NCBI RefSeq assembly: GCF_014805685.1
Contig: NC_060885.1
Span: 9,236,632-9,300,631, forward strand
Origin: Silurus meridionalis
Lineage: Eukaryota > Chordata > Actinopteri > Siluriformes > Siluridae
DNA: 64,000 bases
Reading direction: 5' to 3'
A program made the translations under genes and the position numbers. Below are positions 40,201-49,500 of this stretch, piece by piece (position 1 is the stretch's first letter; each line of letters opens with the position of its first letter). The notes beneath the pieces were generated by a model. It saw nothing but the letters and a program-made list of their open reading frames with translations. It did no database searches and had not been told where the DNA came from.

Positions 40201-43200
40201 AAGTGAGTCATAATCTCCTTAAGCTTACTTTTAATTCTCTCATACTGTTTTGTTTTAAGTAGGGATGCCACAATTCTCAATATAATATTGAACCGCTCGT
40301 ACGACATCCACGGTTCAATACGTGCTTGTGAATTTCGGTTTTACGTTTAAATAATTTATGTGCTTTTTATTTCTCTCTGAATTGACTGTTTGTGTGTGCC
40401 TGGAAGTCTACGAGCTGAAAGGAGGAAACTCCTCCCCACGAGTAAATGTTCAATCACTATGCTCTAAAGTTAGGGGGCGCTGAACCATCATTCCACACTT
40501 TAACATCGCGAGCGGTGGTGAAGTGAGGCTACAGTACGAGGAGGCGCCGGCATCTTTTAAATCTGTGGTGTGGAGACATTTCGGTTTTGCTGTTGAGTAT
40601 AATGCCGAGGAAGAAAAAAACGGAAAACAAAAAAATGACTGTCTTCAAGCATTGTTTTACACGTGTAGCCTACTCAAACGGAAACACTTCCAATATGATT
40701 GCACATCTGCGGCGCCGTCACCCAGCAATATCAATGTCTGAAGGCAGGATAGCAGAGCAGGTAATAAAGTCCTCCAAAAAACAACAGTCCCTCGCTGAAT
40801 CCTTCCAGCATACATGCCCAACTGGTTCCGAGAGACACATGAAAATAACACAGGCAGTGGGGGTGTTCATTGCCAAAGATTTGCAGCCGTTTTCGGTAAT
40901 TGGAGATGCGGGCTTTTGTCATCTTATAAAAACACTCAATCCGTGTTACAGACTACCGTCTCACACTTTTTTCAGCACCGAGATAATTCCCGGCCTCTAT
41001 AAAAAGACATGCAACAGTATTGTGTACGAATTGGCTCAAGCACAGAGCCTTGCTCTGACCACAGATGGTTGGACTTCGCGGGCAACCGTGAGTTACCTCA
41101 CTGTAACTGTTCACTACATGTCGGATTGGGAAATGAAAAGCGCTGTGCTCCAAACCCGTCCCCTGTATGAAAGTCATACAAGCGCTCATTGGCAGAAGAG
41201 TTGACAAATGCAGTGAATACATGCAAGTTGAGGAGGCCAAATATGTTTAGGAATTTGTGTTCCCCAGTTTGTACATGGGCTACCAGCAGCTGTGAGATGT
41301 CAGTGTTAATTTTAAAATAAAAAATGTTTATATTATACAAAACACTAGGAACCAGTGGACTTTTCTTTGCTTTTAAGTAAAATAAAGGAGTATTGCAATA
41401 AATAGTTTTTATTTGTTTCTTCTTAACCGCTTACTGTTCTTATTGCCTAAGCATAGAATAACAAAAAACACTTATGTGTTAAGCCATCAGAACCGAACCG
41501 AACCGAAAACCGTGGTTAAAAAAACGGGGTATGTATTGAACCGTGGGCTAACTGTATTGTTGCATCCCTAGTTTTAAGCAAACGTTTCTCTCCGCCATGA
41601 ATCATACTGTCGGAAGAGTGTCCTTTTTGAGGTGTTTGTATGTTCTTCATTCTCTCTCGTTATGTAATTTTTTTTATTTCATTTTAATTTTTTTAAGGCA
41701 ATGACTTCAGGAAAGTTCTCTGAGGAGGAGCTGCAGAGTCTGCGCAAAGAGTTTGAGCATCATAAGGAGAAGATCCACGAATACAACATCATGATTGACA
41801 CAGTGAGCCGGACCGAGGGTGAGCTGAGCGCTTTACAAAATACAGAACCATCAAACACACAACAAACTGATACGTTCTAAAGCAACTGCAGCACGTTTTG
41901 TGAAATGTGTAACAAAACCTCAAGTCTGAAGTTTATCAAGTACAGGGCTCCTTAATCACCGGGCCATGGACTGGTACCAGGCTGTGGACAATGTGGTACC
42001 TGGGCTCATAGAAAGTATACAAACATTTATTTTATTTCATTTCCATTCATTTATTTCATATACAGTACAGACCAAAAGTTTGGACACACTTTCTCATTTA
42101 AAGAGTTTTCTTTATTTTCATGACTATGAAAATTGGAGATTCACACTGAAGGCATCAAAACTATGAATTAACACATGTGGAATTATATATGGAATTATAT
42201 ACATAACAAAAAATTCTAGGTTCTTCAAAGTAGCCACCTTTTGCTTTGATTACTGCTTTGCACACTCTTGGCATTCTCTTGATGAGCTTCAAGAGGTAGT
42301 CACCTGAAATGGTCTTCCAACAGTCTTGAAGGAGTTCCCCGAGAGATGCTTGGCACTTGTTGGCCCTTTTGCCTTCACTCTGCGGTCCAGCTCACCCCTA
42401 AACCATCTCGATTGGGTTCAGGTCCGGTGACTGTGGAGGCCAGGTCATCTGGCGCAGCACCCCATCACTCTCCTTCTTGGTCAAATAGCCCTTGATGCCT
42501 TCAGTGTGACTCTACAATTTTCATAGTCATGAAAATAAAGAAAACTCTTTGAATGAGAAGGTGTGTCCAAACTTTTGGTCTGTACTGTATATATTTACTA
42601 AATCATGAACATGACAAGCAGTTCTGTCTTTATGTATTTTTTGTAGATATTCTGCGTGGAGCACTTATCGTTAAAAATATCCAGCACAAAATGTCATAAG
42701 TCAAATGACGTTAAATCTCGAATGACTGACGGATTTACAGGCAGTATAAACACTTCACTAATTGACACCCTGAATGCATCCACATCAGACATCCATGATT
42801 TCTCATCTTGTATCGCTTAAAAGATGCCAACTAGGCACTTGCGCTTTCTGTACATGTAAATGCTGAAAGTTTGTAGTTTTGGGGGCTAAAAATACGAACT
42901 GCATTTGTTTGGTACAGTATTAAAGAAATACTTGCATTAAAGGAAGATATTGAATGTGTAATGTCATTATCATTTTAGTTTCTGATTCTGTTAGTTGTTT
43001 GGTGCTGAAACTGTAAGAAAAGATGATGGACAACGATGATCTTAGGGAAAACTATGTTTAAAACTAAATACATGAAGTATTTTGGGTCCATCGGAGTCAA
43101 AAAGAACACAAAAGAAACTCTGCCCAGACATTTTATACTGTTCTTCCCTTTAAAGTGTAAATAGGATTTAGCATTTTACATGTATATTAATTGTAGGAAA

Positions 43201-46200
43201 TTAGGAAAGAAACACATGGCTGGGTGATGCTATTATCGAGCCGGAGGTCAGAAGGTGGTAGTCACCGGTATTTACACCTTTGCTGGTCCCCAGCAGGTCG
43301 GGTCAGGCTTAGTTTAAAAGATAATCATGGTCTCGGACACCTTTTGGTTGGAGATTGTCCGTTGCCTCTCCCAGACCGAGTAAATAAATTTAAACTCGTG
43401 TTTTTATAAACCGTCCCCACACTCTCATAAACCTTTCCAATGCTCTGAAACACTTTCAATATTCTTAAACCTACTTCGTTATAACATAAAAATTTCGATA
43501 TGGGTACTCACTTATACAGCTTGAATGATAAAGATTATGATGAATTAAGTGTGCAGTAGTAATGATGATGGTCATGATGATGATATGAATGTACTGCATA
43601 CCCAAGAAGAGCTTTACAGCTCTTCTAAAAGCTTAATTTTTGGGCTAGAAAATGCTTATTTTACCGCAAAAAATGATTACAATAACTCTTAACAATACTA
43701 CCTGTATACTGCAAAAACCCACAAAACAAAATAAGAGATGTGCCATGTAAAAAACCCGCATTGCATTGAGACTGCAAAAGCTGAATCACGATGTGGCGAG
43801 GGATTACTGTAAGGATTATCTGGTTTGAGGCAGTCTGTAAATTCTTACAGTACCAAAACAGTTGACGCTGAAGAATGAATATGCAGTACTGCACACGATA
43901 GTTGATGTTTAGTCCTTGATTAAATAAAAAAAAAAAAAAAACTTGAAAATGGATTATTTGTGAAGAGGCAGTTGAAGCCGTGTTCATGAAATGTCCTCGA
44001 CCATGAATGCATATTAAGTGACTTAAAGTGAGCTCATTACACCGGAATAGAAAATAATCTTGTATTGTGTAAGCACTGTTTAAAAATAAATAAAAAAATA
44101 TATAGTTAAAGCCATTTATCAATACCGAGTTCACTTTATGAAAACTCTTCATACAGCGGCAGCCTATGTGGGCTGAACTGCGGATTACTTTTCATCGCTT
44201 TAACACAAGGAACGGACTAAATGCAGTGTTTAAAATTCATAAATTCTTTTTTTCTCACCCTTTAACCTCAGTGGGAAAAACATGGAACTGGAGGTTTTTT
44301 TTTTTTTTTTTTTTTTAAAGTATATATATTATTTTCAGGGCTATTTGGTATTTTAAAACCTAAACTTGGCTGCACAGATTTGGGTATTTTTTTCATGTGA
44401 CGGATGAGCATGTTTTTCACATGAATAAAACATTGCGGCAAAGTAATAATTTTGAGAAAGTAAGTTAGCGAAACCATAAAGGTCTACTTTTTTAAATGAT
44501 TAAAATTTTCAGTATTATAATAGATCAATAACTTTAATAAAGGGAATAATTAACCTGTTTGTGAGATCCATTTAGACTCCTAGAAGCATGTAATAAAACA
44601 GCTGAATATGGTTAATTAAACTTTATCTCTCTGGGCAGGACTTCACTAGAGGGAGGGGTTGCCAGGTCCCCAAATTACTCCTGAATTACCATATTTTTCA
44701 GACTATAAGCCGCTACTTTTTTCCCACGTTTTGAACACCGCGGCTTAAACAACAAAGTGGATAATTTATGGATTTTTCCTGGGTTTTTTGCCGGTTTCAC
44801 AAACTTCAAGCCAAAAAACTGAACCCCATAACATTAGACCAATGAAATTTCCGAACAGAAATGAAAAAACGCACCTCACCTGTGTTCTGAGCTGCACGGC
44901 TTCGGGAGAAAAAACTTCCACCGGTGTTGATTTTTAAACGCATGACGATGCCAAAAGATAAACTCCAGAGAGAAATACAGTAGTTGTGAAAGGAAGGAGG
45001 AAGACAGTGAACAATGACTTTCTTGGTCGGCTACTGTTTATATACAAGCCGTTGTAACGTGTTGAGTCTGGGTGAAGGGAGAGCTCACTAACTCCAGTTG
45101 CAAATGAAATCATATAAGCACAGACAGGTTTCCAAAACTCGTGCTTTTTTATTTTTCTTGGCAACAGCGTTACGGGTTGGTAAAAGAAATTCAGAAATAA
45201 GCATCAGAAAATAATGAGCACATAATCCTCAGTCTCACACGCACACACGCAGTAATACCGGAAGAATGCAGTGACGTGCTGTTCCCAAAATGCCGCTCTG
45301 CTCTTAAAGGAGCCACAACATATTTCACCCGTTACACCATGTAACAGACACTCTCTTTCGGTAAAGCCTGTGTAAAGTTCATTAATTTCAGTGCATACAC
45401 AAGGTGCGGCTTATTTCTGTTAAAAATAAAAATATTTTTGAAATTCAGTGGGTGCGGCTTATAGTCCGGAAATTACGGTACACTAAAAACCTGTTATGTT
45501 TTGTGCTCCGGTGCTCTTTAAATTGCAACTCTGATTGGTCGGAATGTGTTGATTTTACAGCAGCAATGTAGTTGTTCCAATTTTATAAATTTATAGTAAT
45601 AACTATGCTCCGTATACAACAAGGATGCTCCATATAAAGGGATTTAAACTGTGATGTTTTTAGTAATTCGAAGATTATGGAAGGAGTCTCCTGTGTCGGC
45701 ACTTCTTCAACATTTTTTTTTTTTTTTGCTTTGAGAGTCTTCAGGATAGAGTTGTTTGCATTCGCTGCCTCAGAGGCATGAACTAATGATATAAACTAAT
45801 TTGTATCACTTTATTGAATGCATATAGAATTTTTATTTTGAATGCCCACGTTTCTATGTGGTCTATTCTTCATTTATGTAGCCTCACATCACTGTTATTT
45901 TCCATCTCTCCTCCCTGTGTCTTTCTTTTGTCAGAAATCCATAAGAACGTGATCTCTCCACTGGAGGGAGAGGAGAAGAAGCCCAGCCTTCACGAGAAAC
46001 ACACAGACCTTAAGCAGAAGATGAGGGACCTGAACCAGGGCTTTGAGCGTCTACGCAAAATCACACACGAAGGCTTCGACAGCGACAATGGTGCTTTTTT
46101 TTTTTTTTTTCCCTTTTCTTATATTATTTTGTGTAATTAAACCGTCCTCGCTGTCTGCCACCAGGGAACCAATGCATTAAGCATGTGAGCATGCTGTGTT

Positions 46201-46462
46201 TACTGTTTAACGTTTACGGATACTGACATCATAATTGAATTCTGTTTTTATGATCCCGTAGAGTTCAAGGAGCCCAGGGTTATAGAGCTGTGGGAAATGG
46301 CCAGAAGATCTAATCTCAGTGAGGATGAGCTTGATTCTCTCAAGGTAAACACTTGCACTGAGGTTCACACACTGAGGTTCATTTCAGGGCCAGGATTTTT
46401 TGGAAGGATCTCTGGGGAAGAGCTACCAAGAATGAGTCATCATTGTAAACAGGATGAGTCAT

Positions 46463-46508
<46 letters not shown>

Positions 46509-49500
46509 AGACCAAAAGTTTGGACACACCTTCTCACTCTTGGCATTCTCTTGATGAGCTTCAAGAGGTAGTCACCTGAAATGGTCTTCCAACTGTCTTG
46601 AAGGAGTTCCCAAGATGCTTAGCACTTGTTGGCCCTTTTGCCTTCACTCTGCGGTCCAGCTCACCCCAAACCATCTCGATTGGGTTCAGGTCCGGTGACT
46701 GTGGAGGCCAGGTCATCTGGCGCAGCACCCCATCACTCTCCTTCTTGGTCAAATAGCCCTTACACAGCCTGGAGGTGTGTTTGGGGTCATTGTCCTGTTG
46801 AAAAATAAATGATGGTCCAACTAAACGCAAACCGGATGGAATAGCATGCCGCTGCAAGATGCTGTGGTAGCCATGCTGGTTCAGTATGCCTCCAATTTTG
46901 AATAAATCCCCAACAGTGTCACCAGCAAAGCACCCCCACACCATCACACCTCCTCCTCCATGCTTCACGGTGGGAACCAGGCATGTAGAGTCCATCCGTT
47001 CACCTTTTCTGCGTCGCACAAAGACACGGTGGTTGGAACCAAAGATCTCAAATTTGGACTCATCAGACCAAAACACAGATTTCCACTGGTCTAATGTCCA
47101 TTCCTTGTGTTCTTCAGCCCAAACAAGTCTCTTCTGCCTGTTGCCTTTCTTTAGCAGTGGTTTCCTAGCAGATATTCTACCATGAAGGCCTGATTCACAC
47201 AGTCTCCTCTAAACAGTTGTTGTAGAGATGTGTCTGCTGCTAGAACTCTGTGTGCCATTGACCTGGTCTCTAGTCTGAGCTGCTGTTAACCTGCGATTTC
47301 TGAGGCTGGTGACTCGGATGAACTTATCCTCCGCAGCAGAGGTGATTCTTGGTCTTCCTTTCCTGGGGCGGTCCGCATGTGAGCCAGTTTCTTTGTAGCG
47401 CTTGATGGTTTTTGTGACTGCACTTGGGGACACTTTCCAAGTTTTCCCAATTTTTCGGACTGACTGACCTTCATTTCTTAAAGTAATGATGGCCACTCGT
47501 TTTTCTGTACTTAGCTGCTTTTTTCTTGCCATAATACAAATTCTAACAGTCTATTCAGTAGGACTATCAGCTGTGTAGCCACCCGACTTCTGCACAACAC
47601 AACTGATGGTCCCAACCCCATTTATAAGGCAAGAAATCACACTTATTAAACCTGACAGGGCACACCTGTGAAGTGAAAACCATTTCAGGTGACTACCTCT
47701 TGAAGCTCAAGAGTGTGCAAAGCAGTAATCAAAGCAAAAGGTGGCTACTTTGAAGAACCTATTTTCAGTTGTTCTTTTTTGTTATGTATATAATTCCATA
47801 TATAATTCCACGTGTTAATTCATAGTTTTGATGCCTTCAGTGTGAATCTACAATTTTCATAGTCATGAAAATAAAGAAAACTCTTTGAATGAGAAGGTGT
47901 GTCCAAACTTCTGGTCTGTACTGTGTATATGTATATGTATGTATGTATGTATATATATATATATATATATATCACTTTAATGTTTCAGATCATCAAAGTA
48001 ATTTAAATATTAGTAAAAGACAACACACGTGAACACAACATGCAGTTTTTAAATAAAGGTTTTTTATTATTGAGGGAAAACAAAATCCAAAACTACATGG
48101 CCCTGTGTGAAAAGTGTTTGGCCCCCTGTTAAAACTGTGGTTTATCACACCTAAGTTAAATTTCTCTCGCCACACCCAGGCCTGATTACTGCCACACCTG
48201 TTTACAATCAAGAAATTTTAAATCTCTTAAATTGGACCTGCCTAACAAAGTAAAGCAGTAGACCTAAAGATCCTCAAAAGCTAGACGTCATGCCGAGATC
48301 CAAAGAAATTCAAAAACAAATGAGAGAAAGTGATTAAGATCTATCAGTGTGGAAAATGTCATAAAGCCATTTCTAAAGCTTTGGGACTCCAGCGAACCAC
48401 ACTGAGAGCCATTATTCACAAACGGCAAAAATGGAACAGTGGAGAACCTTCGCAGGAGTGGCAGACCAAACGAAATTACCCCAAGAGCACAGTGACCACT
48501 CATCCAAGAGGTCACAAAAGACCCCACAACATCATCCAAAGAACTGCAGGCCTCACTTGCCTTAGTTAAGGTCAGTGTTCATGACTCCACCATAAGAAAG
48601 AGACTGGGCAAAAATGGTCTTGGAGTTCCAAGACGAAAACCGCAGCTGAGCAAAAAGACTCGTCTCAGTTTTGCCAGAAAACATCTTGATGATCCCCAAA
48701 AATTGGGGGAAAATACTTTGAGGACTGACGAGACAAATGTTTAACTTTTTTGAATGTGTGTGTCCCATTATGTCTGGCGTAAAAGAAACACCGCATTTCA
48801 GAAAGAACTTCATACCAGCAGTAAAATATGGTGGTGGTAGTGTGATGCTCTGGGGCTTTGCTGCTTTAGGACCTGGAAGACTTGCTGTGATAAATAGAAG
48901 CATAAATTCTGATGTTTACCAAAAACAAAACAAAAAAATCCTGAAGGAGAATGTCTGGCCATCTGTTCGTGAACTCAAGCTGAAGCAAACTTGGCTTCTG
49001 CAGCAGGACATTTATCCAAAACACACCAGCAAGTCCACCTCTGAATGGCTAAAGAAAAGACTTTGGAGTGGCCTAGTCAAAGTCCTGACCTGAATCCTAT
49101 TGAGATGCTGTGGCATGATCTGCATAGATGAGTGGAGCAAAATCCCTTCACAGCGCAGTAACAGACTCAATGCAAGTTATCTCAAATGCTTGATTGCAGT
49201 TGTTGCTGCTAAGAGTGGTCCAACCAGTTATTAGGTTTAGGGGCAAACACTTTTCCACACGGGACCATGTCGTTTTGGATTTTGTTAAAAACGGCATGTT
49301 GTGTTCACTTGTTATCTTTTACTAATATTTAAATTAGTTTGATGATCTGAAACATTAAAGTGTGACAAACATACAAAAAAATAAGAAAATATATTTGTGA
49401 ATAACTTTTTTTATTATTATGAGAACATTCAACACTGGGGTTTAGATGTCAAGTTCAGTAAGAAAGTTCCAAAAAAGCACACTAGAGTGCACATTAAACT

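Noticed and set aside
43661..44152. 163-residue minus-strand open stretch
   Set aside because: Low-complexity, Phe/Ile-rich, no domain; lies in a repeat that recurs at 9477.
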